A stretch of 64,000 nt of DNA from Gemmatimonadota bacterium. GTDB taxonomy: Bacteria; Gemmatimonadota; Gemmatimonadetes; Gemmatimonadales; Gemmatimonadaceae. This document shows positions 1 to 8,276 of the stretch, in pieces. Every line of letters starts with the position of its first letter. Positions within the stretch are counted from its first letter, which is position 1. A program made the position numbers and the translations under genes. Location of the stretch: contig JAQBPY010000065.1 of assembly GCA_028287285.1 (NCBI GenBank), positions 22,976 through 86,975 of the forward strand, given 5' to 3'. The notes under the pieces are model-generated. The model did no database searches. It was not told the origin of the DNA and worked only from the letters and a program-made list of their open reading frames with translations.

Positions 1-1460
1 CCTTGGCTGCTCAACGAATCGAGGAGCTGTTGCTGTCCGTCGCGCTGCATGCGATCCGCAACACTTGGGAAATACGCAACGGGGGTCGTCTCTGCCCGGA
101 TCAGGTCAGCGGCGCTGTCGGCCGCAATCTCGCGATTGCGTAACGCCCGCCGCGTTGAATCCGTTATCACGCTCCATGCGTCGAGCGTGCCGTCCGCGTA
201 CTCCGGCCGCACCTGGATGATCAGGTCCTTGGTGGCCCAACCACCGTGACCGGCACGGCCATCCCACAACCATGTCTGGAAGCCGTCGGACACCATTCCG
301 TCCAGCGCCACGAAGCGTAGGTCGGCCGAGTGCCCGTACTGCGTGATCTGGCGGCGTTCGTCCACCACGCGATGACCGAAATGCAGATCGTTGTAGCCCG
401 ACGTCACGCCAAAATTCACATATGCGCCGAACCGCGCGTCGAGCTCGGATGCGAGCCTCACGCGGTCCAGCCGCGGCATTGCTCCCGTCCATCCGAGGTG
501 TGGCCACAGCACGGCGCCGAGCGCCAGATATTTTCGTCGCCACTCCGTCGTATCCGTCTTCCCGAGCGCGAGCTGGCGGTAATACTCCTCCGTGGCCAGT
601 TGGACGCCTTTCAGGAATCGCGCATAGTGAATGATCTCGTCCAGGCGCGCGTCGGCCGTGGCGGCGGCCACGACCAGCGCCGCGTCGAACAACCGCGAAT
701 CCATGAGCGCTTTGGTAATTGACGCAGCCTGCGGTGTGCCTGCAGCGTGGCCGTAACCGGGCAACGCCGCCTCGAGCACACGACGAGGGTCGTGCAACAA
801 CCCGCGCGAGGTATCGCCCGTGCCTATGAGGTAGTATGAGCGCCAACCGTCCAGGAGCGATGGCCCGTCTCCGGCTACGGCGGCGGCCATGATGAGCGCT
901 TTCGCGAGCCTGGTCTGCCCGGGATTCTGGCGGACAATCGTGCGAAGCTGCATCACTCCGGTATGCAGGAAGTGCAGCGTTGCGGAATCCATCGCGGCCG
1001 GGCGTTCTCCGCGGCGAAGCTGCTGCAAGCGTGGGTCGGCAATGCTTTCGACCAATGCCACGAGCGCCCCGGCGCTGTCGGCCATGCTGTTCGATTCCGC
1101 GAGCGCCGACAAGGCCATGGCTCGCGCAGCGGTGAAGTTCCCATTGGCCATGAGCATGCGTGCGCGCTCCACGTCAATGAGCGGCTTCGCATCCTGAATG
1201 CGGGCGCCTTCTGCCAACAGCCGCGACGCTGCGACGGTATCAGCACGAATTCGCCATGCGATGGTGGCAAGGACTCGCGTGGCCTGCACGCGGTGATTCC
1301 GCACCGTGTCGCTTGCCAGGACGGACCTGAATGCCTGTTCCGCGCCGGCAATGTCAGCGGCCAGGAATGCCGACTCTCCGCGAACGAACGCCGGAGCGCC
1401 CGATTGCGCCGCGGCCAGACGTGCGCCACCAATCACCATGAGGAGGGGCAAATACTTCAC
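1..1460 (-). CDS. Secreted alpha-helical protein of unknown function, partial (C-terminus beyond left edge)
   Basis: An uninterrupted minus-strand frame runs from a GTG at 1460 to the left edge (486 codons, no stop). The first residues, MKYLPLLMVIGGARLAAAQS, look like a Sec signal peptide, which is why I chose the GTG rather than the in-frame ATG at 1439. The next ~170 residues are Ala/Leu/Arg-rich and helical with TPR-like spacing (for example the stretch containing ERARMLMANGNFTAARAMA). The later part is less repetitive and contains the stretches HFGHRVVDERRQITQYGHSA and GRAGHGGWATKDLIIQVRPE, which I do not recognise. It starts 14 bases after the stop of the BlaI-type repressor, so the two are probably co-transcribed. 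In BlaI systems this position usually carries the membrane peptidase BlaR1/M56, and this protein has no membrane helices like those. Function unknown. Confidence 0.75.
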   Translation of the reverse strand, partial: MKYLPLLMVIGGARLAAAQSGAPAFVRGESAFLAADIAGAEQAFRSVLASDTVRNHRVQATRVLATIAWRIRADTVAASRLLAEGARIQDAKPLIDVERARMLMANGNFTAARAMALSALAESNSMADSAGALVALVESIADPRLQQLRRGERPAAMDSATLHFLHTGVMQLRTIVRQNPGQTRLAKALIMAAAVAGDGPSLLDGWRSYYLIGTGDTSRGLLHDPRRVLEAALPGYGHAAGTPQAASITKALMDSRLFDAALVVAAATADARLDEIIHYARFLKGVQLATEEYYRQLALGKTDTTEWRRKYLALGAVLWPHLGWTGAMPRLDRVRLASELDARFGAYVNFGVTSGYNDLHFGHRVVDERRQITQYGHSADLRFVALDGMVSDGFQTWLWDGRAGHGGWATKDLIIQVRPEYADGTLDAWSVITDSTRRALRNREIAADSAADLIRAETTPVAYFPSVADRMQRDGQQQLLDSLSSQ

Positions 1461-1474
1461 CCCGAATGATACCC

Positions 1475-1864
1475 TCAACGGTCGCCGCGGTCTCGCTTCC
1501 TGGCGGGAGGCTTCAACAGTTCGCGCATGCGCGCCAGTTCGGCCGCCGAAAACTTTCGCTGCTCCATCAGGTGCGCGAGCAGCTTGAGCGGCGATCCGCC
1601 GTAGATCTTGTCCAGCACCCTGTCCAGCGTCGATTCTCCCGCCGTCTCCGCGTCGATCACGGGGTAGTACACATGTGTCTTTCCTTCCCCACGCCGATGC
1701 GACACATAGCCCTTCAGTTCGAGCGTCCGTATCATGCTCGAGATGCTCGTGTAAGCGAGGGCAGGATCAACGCGGTCGCGCACCTCGGTGACCGTTGCCT
1801 CGCCCAGGTCCCAGAGCACACTCATGATGTCCAGCTCGCGCTGGGTCAGATGCAGGGCGGTCAT
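1475..1864 (-). CDS. BlaI/MecI/CopY-family transcriptional repressor
   Basis: About 129 residues, the normal size for the BlaI/MecI/CopY family. It begins MTALHLTQRELDIMSVLWDL, the characteristic N-terminal winged-helix start, followed by the recognition-helix region (LAYTSISSMIRTLELKGYV) and the wing (RGEGKTHVYYPV). The C-terminal half is a dimerisation helix region, ending in a basic tail. A TTG nine bases upstream could also serve, but the ATG fits the family start. Known members are dimeric repressors that bind short inverted repeats and are inactivated by proteolysis or metal. The gene lies 37 bases after the DUF418 gene and just before the secreted unknown protein, so it probably regulates its own operon. 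The palindrome at 3136-3157 is the natural operator candidate. Confidence 0.9.
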   Translation of the reverse strand: MTALHLTQRELDIMSVLWDLGEATVTEVRDRVDPALAYTSISSMIRTLELKGYVSHRRGEGKTHVYYPVIDAETAGESTLDRVLDKIYGGSPLKLLAHLMEQRKFSAAELARMRELLKPPARKRDRGDR

Positions 1865-1901
1865 CGTGGGCAAATGTGGTGTGAAACACGCGCACTTCGC
1901 A

Positions 1902-3095
1902 TCAGATTGGCCGTCCGTAGGTCAGTCGTCTCCACACCCATTCCACAGGGCCGAAACGGTAGTGCGAGAGCCACCAGGCGCTGAGCGGGATCTGTACGGC
2001 AAGAATCGTGATGGCAATGAACATCGCTCTCGACGCGCCCACACGCCACCACAGGGCAAAGCCGAATCCATAGGAAAGCACCACGCATGTGATGGAGTGC
2101 ATGAGGTAGTTCGTGAGCGCCATGCGGCCCACCGGCCCGAACACCGTAATTACGCGACGGCCGTCCACAACGAGCAATGCGATTGTGGCCGCGTATCCAA
2201 TGGCAAGCATCGGAACGCCGATGCCCTGCATCACGACACCAATCAACCCCCCTGCCGAGGGCATGAGGTACGGCCAGCGCTCCATGCTCCACGCAGCAAT
2301 GAGATTGGCGGGCAGGCCTACACTCAGGCCGAGCAGGCTCCATTGTCGGACCGTTTGACGGTGGGCAGATGGCGACAACGCGATGCCGGATCGCACCGTC
2401 CACAACCCGAGCAGGAACATGCCAAGCACCTTAGGGAACCGCACGGTAACGACAAGGTCGGCCCAGCGAATACCCACGAATACCAGGTTGCCAAGGAGGG
2501 CGTCCTTCAAGGTGCCTCTACCCATGGCTTCAAACATGGAAAGAATCTTTGGCGGCACTCCCACTGCTGACGTCGCCGGTGTCGCAGGTGAGCCTGTGAG
2601 CATCCATGCGACGAGCGCCACGGCATACAGCACGGTGGGAACGGCAAGCAGCCCCACCGTCCATCGGAGCAGCGAGCGATTGGACTTGCGCGCAAACCAC
2701 GGCATCGTGAATCCGAGCAGGGCGTACAGCATGAGGATGTCGCCTGCCCAGACCAGAAAGGCATGAACCGCACCGATGCCCAGGAGGATCCGCAGACGGC
2801 GCCTGAACCTCGGCACCGCCGCATCACCACCGCGGCTGAGCTGTACACCAAAGCCGATGCCGAACAGCAGGGAAAAAACAGAATAGAACTTGCCGTCCAC
2901 GAAAACGTGCTCGAGAAATCGTGCAACGGTGTCCGCAGCGGCAGTGGGCAGCGCTGCGGCCCGATTGGCCGGTATGGCGAACAGCCCGAAGAACACCAGC
3001 ACATTCGCCAGCAGAATGCCGCCAACGGCCACACCGCGAATCACGTCCAGCGCCTGGATGCGCTCGCGCACGGGCAACGTTGCGACAGCAAGCAT
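1902..3095 (-). CDS. DUF418-domain integral membrane protein (YeiB-like)
   Basis: About 397 residues, polytopic (roughly eight to ten hydrophobic helices). The N-terminal region has the family hallmark ERIQALDVIRGVAVGGILLA, and the DUF418 C-terminus ends with RFGPVEWVWRRLTYG. Members are inner-membrane proteins with no firmly established biochemical role; some are thought to act in transport or acyl transfer because of a resemblance to acyltransferase-3 proteins. A longer reading from a TTG at 3137 is possible, but that codon lies inside a 22-bp palindrome that looks like an operator, so I prefer the ATG at 3095. It is the first gene of a likely three-gene operon with the BlaI-type repressor. 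Confidence 0.88.
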   Translation of the reverse strand: MLAVATLPVRERIQALDVIRGVAVGGILLANVLVFFGLFAIPANRAAALPTAAADTVARFLEHVFVDGKFYSVFSLLFGIGFGVQLSRGGDAAVPRFRRRLRILLGIGAVHAFLVWAGDILMLYALLGFTMPWFARKSNRSLLRWTVGLLAVPTVLYAVALVAWMLTGSPATPATSAVGVPPKILSMFEAMGRGTLKDALLGNLVFVGIRWADLVVTVRFPKVLGMFLLGLWTVRSGIALSPSAHRQTVRQWSLLGLSVGLPANLIAAWSMERWPYLMPSAGGLIGVVMQGIGVPMLAIGYAATIALLVVDGRRVITVFGPVGRMALTNYLMHSITCVVLSYGFGFALWWRVGASRAMFIAITILAVQIPLSAWWLSHYRFGPVEWVWRRLTYGRPI

Positions 3096-3135
3096 GGTTT
3101 TGTCGGTCAGGGGCTCAGTTGTACAAAATGCGCAC

Positions 3136-3157
3136 AATAACTTAGTCGTTAGTTATT
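3136..3157. promoter_or_regulatory. 22-bp inverted repeat, candidate operator of the DUF418-blaI operon
   Basis: The site has perfect 7-base arms AATAACT and AGTTATT around an 8-base centre that is itself partly symmetric. On the minus strand a TTGTCA hexamer lies just upstream (around 3167-3172). The site is 41 bases before the preferred start of the DUF418 gene. Its position at the head of an operon that encodes a BlaI-type repressor suggests autoregulation. This is inferred from symmetry and position only; it is not a textbook TACA-TGTA BlaI box. Confidence 0.45.
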
Positions 3158-3300
3158 ACGGAACGGTGTATGACAAGTTTCGATTGCGGGCGCGTCCTTC
3201 GGCCGCACCCCCAGAGTTACGAGCGGACCGTTTTTGAATTACGGACGGCGACGTTGTCGGCCTTGCGGCACGGTCACCTAGTGGCAATGCGGTTCAGTTA

Positions 3301-3446
3301 ACTGTCATCCCGCAGGAGCGAGCGAAGCGAACGAGTGTCGGGATAGACTTTCCGCACCCCGAACTCCCCCAGGACGGAACAGCAGTTCCCGACAGTCGCT
3401 TCGCTCCTGCGGGATGACAGTCTGAAGTGCTCCTGCGGGATGACAG
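3301..3446. repeat. Palindromic repeat cluster (REP-like), three copies in the intergenic gap
   Basis: The 342-base gap 3158-3499 contains no gene. It holds a 21-base element at 3301-3321 (ACTGTCATCCCGCAGGAGCGA), its perfect reverse complement at 3401-3421, and a third, shorter copy in the second orientation at 3429-3446. The first copy also folds on itself through ATCCCG (3307-3312) and CGGGAT (3339-3344). The core is a GC-rich palindromic unit of the type scattered between genes in many bacterial genomes. The inverted copies could form a long stem between the DUF418 operon and yifB. Confidence 0.75.
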
Positions 3447-3499
3447 CTTAGGTGAAGTATTGCCGCATGGTGTTGCAAGTAGCCTTCATGCGAGCGTGG

Positions 3500-5044
3500 T
3501 TATTCATGTCGTCGGCTACCGCCGTCGGACGTATCTGCCGCGCGCGGACGATAGCCGAGCGCTTCGGCGATTTGCGCGGTGGAGATGGTGCGTATGCCGT
3601 CCAGGTCCGAGATGGTTCGAGCCACTCGCAACACACGGTGGAAAGCGCGTGCGGAGAGATGCAGGCGCTCGCCCGCGCTTGTGAGCAGCGCTCGCGCGCC
3701 GGACTCCAGGTCGCCGTGTGTTTCCAGCCACCGGCCGGCGGCGCGGGCGTTGCATGTGCCGTCGCCCTTGTATCGCTCGCGTTGGCACAGGCGTGCCCGT
3801 TCCACATTGGCGCGGACGTCGACCGAACGGGCGCTCGTGTCACGTGCGGACAAACGCGATAACGCAACAGGCGGGACGTACACGTGCAGGTCGATGCGGT
3901 CGGCCAGTGGTCCGGAGAGACGTGCGCGATACTTTACCACGTCTGCTGCCGGACATACGCAGGGTAAGGTGGAGCCGGAATGGCCGCACGGGCAGGGATT
4001 CATTGCCGCAGCAAGAGCAAACCGTGCCGGAAATTTCAACGAGGCCGACGCGCGCGCAATTGTCACGGTGCCATCTTCCATTGGCTGCCGAAGCGCCTCG
4101 AGCACCGAGCGAGGAAATTCGAGGAGCTCATCGAGAAAGAGCACGCCATGATGCGCGAGACTCACCTCACCCGGCCTCGGCGATGATCCGCCGCCAACGA
4201 GTCCGGCTGTCGAGATGGAATGGTGCGGTGCGCGAAAAGGCCGCCTGATGACGGACCCGGACGCTGCGTCGAGCATGCCCGCGACCGAGTGCACCGCGGT
4301 GACCTCGAGCGCCTCCGCATCGGTGAGCGAAGGAAGAATCGCCGGCAGCCGCCGCGCGAGCATTGTCTTCCCTGCTCCGGGCGGCCCGACTAACAGGATG
4401 CCATGCGACCCTGCGGCGGCGATCGCCAGCGCGCGCTTTGCACCCTCCTGCCCCGCAACGTCGGCGAGATCGAGTAAGTCGTCATCCGCATGCACCCTGG
4501 GCGCAATCACCGGCGGCGGAATCGTTCCACGCATCAGCCACCCGACCAGCTCACCCAGCGATGATGGCGCTCCAAGCCGAACGTCGCGCACGAGCGATGC
4601 TTCGGCGACGTTGGCGGCGGGGAGGATCAACACCGAGCCCTTTGCGCCCCCGCTCGACGACAGCTTTCTGGCAATGGAGAGTGCGCCGCGAACGGGCCGG
4701 ATGGATGCATCGAGGCCAAGCTCTCCAACAACCAGACACTGCTGGACTTGTTCCGGCTTCAGCACGCCCGTGCCAACGAGCACGCCCAGGGCGATGGGCA
4801 GGTCGAATGCGGTTCCCTCTTTTCTGATATCCGCCGGTGCCAAGTTTACCGTGATGCGCCGCGACGGCACGTCGAAGCCCGCATTGATCAACGCGGCACT
4901 CACGCGCTCTCGGCTCTCCTTTACCGCATTCGCGGGGAGGCCGACGATGAACCATTGGGGCAGGCCGTTGGCGACGTCGACTTCGACGGTGACGTCATAG
5001 GCGTCGATTCCAAGCACGGCGGCAGAACGAATGGCGGCAAGCAT
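3500..5044 (-). CDS. YifB/ComM-family Mg-chelatase-like AAA+ ATPase
   Basis: 514 residues, the usual length for YifB/ComM. The N-terminal domain is the ChlI-like lon-protease-fold part (MLAAIRSAAVLGIDAYDVTV, then GLPANAVKESRERV). The AAA+ core follows with Walker A GPPGAGKT near residue 220, Walker B VLFLDELLEFPRSVLEALRQ, and the conserved cysteine cluster CPCGHSGSTLPCVC. The C-terminal Mg_chelatase_C domain contains the usual SARAFHRVLRVARTISDL. ComM in Vibrio is a hexameric helicase that promotes branch migration during natural transformation; orthologues in other phyla are presumed to act on DNA similarly. The gene stands alone, with a HEAT-repeat gene remnant upstream on the same strand. 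Confidence 0.95.
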   Translation of the reverse strand: MLAAIRSAAVLGIDAYDVTVEVDVANGLPQWFIVGLPANAVKESRERVSAALINAGFDVPSRRITVNLAPADIRKEGTAFDLPIALGVLVGTGVLKPEQVQQCLVVGELGLDASIRPVRGALSIARKLSSSGGAKGSVLILPAANVAEASLVRDVRLGAPSSLGELVGWLMRGTIPPPVIAPRVHADDDLLDLADVAGQEGAKRALAIAAAGSHGILLVGPPGAGKTMLARRLPAILPSLTDAEALEVTAVHSVAGMLDAASGSVIRRPFRAPHHSISTAGLVGGGSSPRPGEVSLAHHGVLFLDELLEFPRSVLEALRQPMEDGTVTIARASASLKFPARFALAAAMNPCPCGHSGSTLPCVCPAADVVKYRARLSGPLADRIDLHVYVPPVALSRLSARDTSARSVDVRANVERARLCQRERYKGDGTCNARAAGRWLETHGDLESGARALLTSAGERLHLSARAFHRVLRVARTISDLDGIRTISTAQIAEALGYRPRAADTSDGGSRRHE

Positions 5045-5125
5045 GCAACGAAGCTACCTGCGCCATTCGAATCTCCATCACCAAACCCCTGCGTCCAACA
5101 TCACGCGAACGCACGGGCCCGGACG

Positions 5126-6119
5126 CTACTTGTTGACGAGATCGACGAGGAACTGTGTCACACGCGCGTCCCTCCGGCGTCCCAGACGCGATATGGCCCG
5201 CTTGCGGAGACTCAGATTCTGCTCGTCCTGCGCGATCTGCAGCAACGTGTCGGTTGCGGCCGCCTCGGTGCGGTTCGAATAGACGTCGAGCAGTTGTTCC
5301 TGAAGCTCCGTCTGGCCGTTGAATTCCTTGTAGAGCGCGAGGAGATCCTTTACCTCCAGCCCCGATGCATTCGCGCTGCGGCTGTCCGCGCTCGGAATGC
5401 CGTTGCTCATGTTGCGCAGCGCCGCCTTCCGAAGCTCGATGTCCGAGCTCTTGTCCCGCACCACGTCCAGCAGAAACTTCGTCACTTCAGGGCTTCGCTG
5501 GCTGGCAACGGCGCGCATGATGCCTTCGCGTAATTGCGGACTGACGGTCTTGGCGTAGAGACCCTCCAGGTACTGGAGATCGTCGGCGTCCCTTGCGGCC
5601 GGAACCCATGTAGCTCAGGGCACGCGAGCGGAGCTCGATGGGCAGCGTGGCACTTTCCGCAATCCGGCGCAGGCTGTTGCGTGCCACGGGATTCTGCTGG
5701 GACGCAATGGCGCGGAGTGCGGGGTCCTTCAGGTCGACGTCACTCGCGTTGAAGACGATCGAGTCAAGTGCGGCGGATGCCCGGTCGTCGTGTGTTTGCG
5801 CGAGCGATTGCACCGCCTGACGGCGAACCATGCCATTCGGATCTGTTCGTGCGACGCGAAGCATGATGTCCACGCGACTTGCGTCATGCGTACGGGCCAG
5901 GAAGCTCACCACTTGCCGGCGCAGCTCGACGGAGCATTCGTCCTTGCGCTCCAGCACTTTCTGAAGGACCGGCATGACCTGATCCGATTCCGTCTGCATG
6001 ATGACGCCAAGGGCGGAGACACGTATGTCGTCGGCGGGCGCCGGACAGGAGGCGGTCTGCGCTTCCGCGGCAACGCACGCGGACAGCAACAGCGCGCACA
6101 GAACGCGAACGGTATGCAT
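5126..6119 (-). pseudogene. HEAT-repeat protein with signal peptide, broken by a +1 frameshift
   Basis: Two overlapping minus-strand frames encode one protein. The first starts at the ATG at 6119 with signal peptide MHTVRVLCALLLSACVAAEA and reads HEAT repeats down to RALSYMGSGRK. The second continues with DADDLQYLEGLYAKTVSPQ and ends at 5126. Removing one G from the GGG (CCC on the plus strand, 5590-5592) joins them exactly. The joined product aligns end to end with the C-terminal two thirds of the intact HEAT protein at 8277-9644 (for example ELRRQVVSFLA against VLRKKAVFLLS, and RRRDARVTQFLVDLVNK against QKNDPRVKQIILDILKD). Either the gene is recently inactivated or a homopolymer base is a sequencing error. 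The rest of both frames is clean, so damage is minimal. Confidence 0.8.
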
Positions 6120-6324
6120 GGGGAATCTGGGGTAAGTGCGATACTCGAACATCGTGCGAAGCCACCGGTGTGCGGCTTCACAGCCCTAGACACGGGAACG
6201 CCACGGAGGGTTGGGTCGCGGCCAGCCGCGGCGACTTGTATTCTTGGGTGATGGGTCCATGCCGGTGGCAGGTGCATTCGCCGGCCACCGTCATTTCACC
6301 GAGCCGCACACCGGAGATCTCTCA

Positions 6325-6714
6325 ATGAGCTGGCAGCCAGTTTTCCTCGGTACCGATGTGCCCGCGCCCAAGGGTGCGTATTCGCCGGCCGTGCGTGCCG
6401 GTGACTTCATCTATGTGTCGGGCCAGGTACCGCGCGACGCCATCTCGGGCGAGATCGTGGGGGACGACGTCAGGTCCCAGACGCGCCAGGTCCTGCGCAA
6501 TGTGGAGCGAACACTCGCCGCAGCCGGTGCGACCCTCACGGACATCGTGTCGGTAACAGCCTATCTGTCCTCGTCGGATCTCTGGACGGACTTCAACGAC
6601 GAGTACAAGTCGATCATGTCACCGCCATACCCCGCACGCACGGCGCTCGGCTGCGACTTGCGGGGCATTCTCGTGGAGATCACCGTCGTGGCGTACAAGC
6701 CGCTCCCAGGGTAG
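6325..6714 (+). CDS. ridA: RidA-family enamine/imine deaminase
   Basis: 129 residues, the standard RidA length. It starts MSWQPVFLGTDVPAPKGAYS, with GGAG nine bases upstream; a longer frame from 6211 lacks support. Family signatures are present: APKGAYSPAVRAGDFIYVSG near the N-terminus, the T(x)nRVL-like stretch QTRQVLRNVERTLAAAG, and the C-terminal part with the substrate arginine (PARTALGCDLRG). RidA proteins hydrolyse reactive 2-aminoacrylate-type enamines released by PLP enzymes, protecting the cytosol. It is transcribed away from the HEAT remnant. A stem-loop with a short T-run follows at 6753-6835, so it is probably monocistronic. Confidence 0.93.
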   Translation: MSWQPVFLGTDVPAPKGAYSPAVRAGDFIYVSGQVPRDAISGEIVGDDVRSQTRQVLRNVERTLAAAGATLTDIVSVTAYLSSSDLWTDFNDEYKSIMSPPYPARTALGCDLRGILVEITVVAYKPLPG

Positions 6715-6752
6715 AGATCGCCTCCACTATATAGCAACCGATTTCACATAAG

Positions 6753-6835
6753 AGTCTTCTCGGCGCGTCCTTTTTGACCTGAAGGAAGATCCTGGCGCCG
6801 AGACTGTCGTTCGGGGCACGAAGGACGTGCCTTTT
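6753..6835 (+). terminator. Two stem-loops after ridA, the second resembling an intrinsic terminator
   Basis: The first hairpin pairs 6753-6766 with 6794-6805 (CTCGGCGC with GCGCCGAG plus flanking pairs). The second is GGCAC (6815-6819) with GTGCC (6827-6831), followed by TTTT. The second has the features of a weak rho-independent terminator for ridA. The remaining gap up to the sigma factor (6836-6973) carries no gene; I could not pick out a convincing ECF-type promoter there by eye. Confidence 0.5.
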
Positions 6836-6973
6836 GCTGCACCTCATGTGAAGGTCAGTTGCACCCCGGCCGCCCAGGAATCCAGCCAATGTGGCGCGGC
6901 GCGGGGCGGACTCGGCAATGGAAGATGACAGGCGTCAACGCTTTCCGCCGTCCCATTGTCACAGGGGGCACGC

Positions 6974-7561
6974 ATGGAAACTGAAAGCCTTCCCCACCTG
7001 GAGCGAGCCGACTTGCTCCCAGACCAGCGCGCGCTCGTCGAGCGGGCGCGCCGGGGCGACCCATCAGCTCATCGTGCGCTGTATGAAGCCCATGTCGACC
7101 GGATCTTCCGCCTCACGTTCCGGCTCATTGGACGAGAGGACGCCGCTCGCGAGCTCACGCAGGACACGTTTGTCCGTGCGTTCGCCTCGATCAGCGGATT
7201 TCGTGGAGACGCCGCCTTCTCGACCTGGCTCCATACGATCGCGGTCTCGGTCACACTCAACGAAATAAAGCGGAGCAAGCGACAGCGGACGCGGGAAGCA
7301 CCACTCGAGGAAGCGCTGATGGTCACCAGATCGGCGCCTGAATCGGACCCCGTGATGCGGGAACGTCTCGCTGCTGCGGTCGCTGACCTCCCTGAAGGAT
7401 GCCGGACGGTATTCATGATGCACGACGCTGAAGGCTATACACACGAAGAAATCGCGACTGCGCTCGGCGTCACGCCGGGTACGTCGAAGGCGCAGCTGTT
7501 CCGTGCGCGAGGAAAGCTTCGCATCGCACTGGCGGATTTCGCCGAGGAATGGAAACCATGA
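6974..7561 (+). CDS. ECF-type RNA polymerase sigma factor
   Basis: 195 residues. Sigma region 2 is clear (ALYEAHVDRIFRLTFRLIG, ELTQDTFVRAFASISGFRG, TWLHTIAVSVTLNEIKR) and so is region 4 (LPEGCRTVFMMHDAEGYTHE, then IATALGVTPGTSKAQLFRAR). There is no region 1.1 or 3, which defines the ECF group. The ATG at 6974 is preceded by AGGGGG at five bases; an upstream TTG at 6956 has no such support. The gene overlaps the next one through ATGA at 7558-7561, so the pair is translationally coupled. By analogy with other ECF operons the sigma factor should be held inactive by the downstream membrane protein and should drive this operon; that regulation is inferred. Confidence 0.95.
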   Translation: METESLPHLERADLLPDQRALVERARRGDPSAHRALYEAHVDRIFRLTFRLIGREDAARELTQDTFVRAFASISGFRGDAAFSTWLHTIAVSVTLNEIKRSKRQRTREAPLEEALMVTRSAPESDPVMRERLAAAVADLPEGCRTVFMMHDAEGYTHEEIATALGVTPGTSKAQLFRARGKLRIALADFAEEWKP

Positions 7562-8265
7562 TGGATCATCCGGATTTTGGTGAGGACGCTGACGTCGAGC
7601 TTCCGGGGGACGAACAGTTCGACGCGTGGGTCAGCGCACGGGCGCGCTCACTCAACGTGCCGCCGGCGACGCCGCGCCTCGAGATGTGGGATGCAATCGC
7701 CTCCACGCAGAAAACGTCGGCAATTGCGCAGACGGGTGGAATTGCCGGAGTGCTTCCCTTCCGCATCTCACGGCGGTTCCTCCCGGTTGCCATCGCCGCT
7801 GCGCTGCTCCTCGGCGTGGGAATAGATCGTGTGTTGCAACACGAGGCGATCGTTGTTCCACCGCCGGTCGCGTCACAGCCTGTTCCCCCTGCGGATCCAT
7901 CACGCCTTTATCACATGGCCGCGGTTCAGACGCTCAGTCAGGCCGAAGCGCTCCTTACGGCGTTTCGTGCGAGCGACGTCGCCGTGCACGACCCCGCCGC
8001 TGCTCGCCAGCTCGGTGCGTGGGGCCGCGACGTCCTGAGCAGCACGCGCCTGCTCATCGATTCTCCAGCGGGTGCCGATCCACAGCTTCGCCCTTTGCTC
8101 AATGATCTCGAGCTCGTACTCGTGCAGGTCATCAGCTTGTCCGGCGCTCCGTTGGATTCGAGCGACCGCAAGCTGATCGACCAGACCCTCCACGATCGCG
8201 ACCTCCTTCCACGCATACGCACCGCGGTTCCCGCCGGCATCGGCGGCACCGCTTCAGACGAATGA
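7558..8265 (+). CDS. Single-pass membrane protein, candidate anti-sigma factor
   Basis: 235 residues. The cytoplasmic N-terminal part (~75 residues, acidic, including FDAWVSARARSLNVPPATPR) is followed by one transmembrane helix (FLPVAIAAALLLGVGIDRVL, around residues 79-98). An extracytoplasmic helical domain follows (RLYHMAAVQTLSQAEALLTA, then RQLGAWGRDVLSSTRLLIDS). The classic zinc-binding HxxxCxxC anti-sigma motif is absent. Topology, start overlapping the sigma gene stop (ATGA), and lack of any other sigma partner support an anti-sigma role, but the sequence alone does not prove it. The last codons overlap the region carrying the ribosome-binding site of the first HEAT gene. Confidence 0.75.
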   Translation: MMDHPDFGEDADVELPGDEQFDAWVSARARSLNVPPATPRLEMWDAIASTQKTSAIAQTGGIAGVLPFRISRRFLPVAIAAALLLGVGIDRVLQHEAIVVPPPVASQPVPPADPSRLYHMAAVQTLSQAEALLTAFRASDVAVHDPAAARQLGAWGRDVLSSTRLLIDSPAGADPQLRPLLNDLELVLVQVISLSGAPLDSSDRKLIDQTLHDRDLLPRIRTAVPAGIGGTASDE

Positions 8266-8276
8266 GGAGTACCTCA

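Noticed and set aside
106..846. A 246-codon minus-strand frame starting inside the first gene
   Set aside because: Another minus-strand frame runs without a stop from a signal peptide at 1460 to the left edge and has ordinary composition; this one is Arg-rich shadow.
5585..5600. Programmed ribosomal frameshift in the fourth HEAT gene
   Set aside because: There is no slippery heptamer or downstream pseudoknot that I can see, and the intact paralogue is read in one frame. An error or inactivation is simpler.
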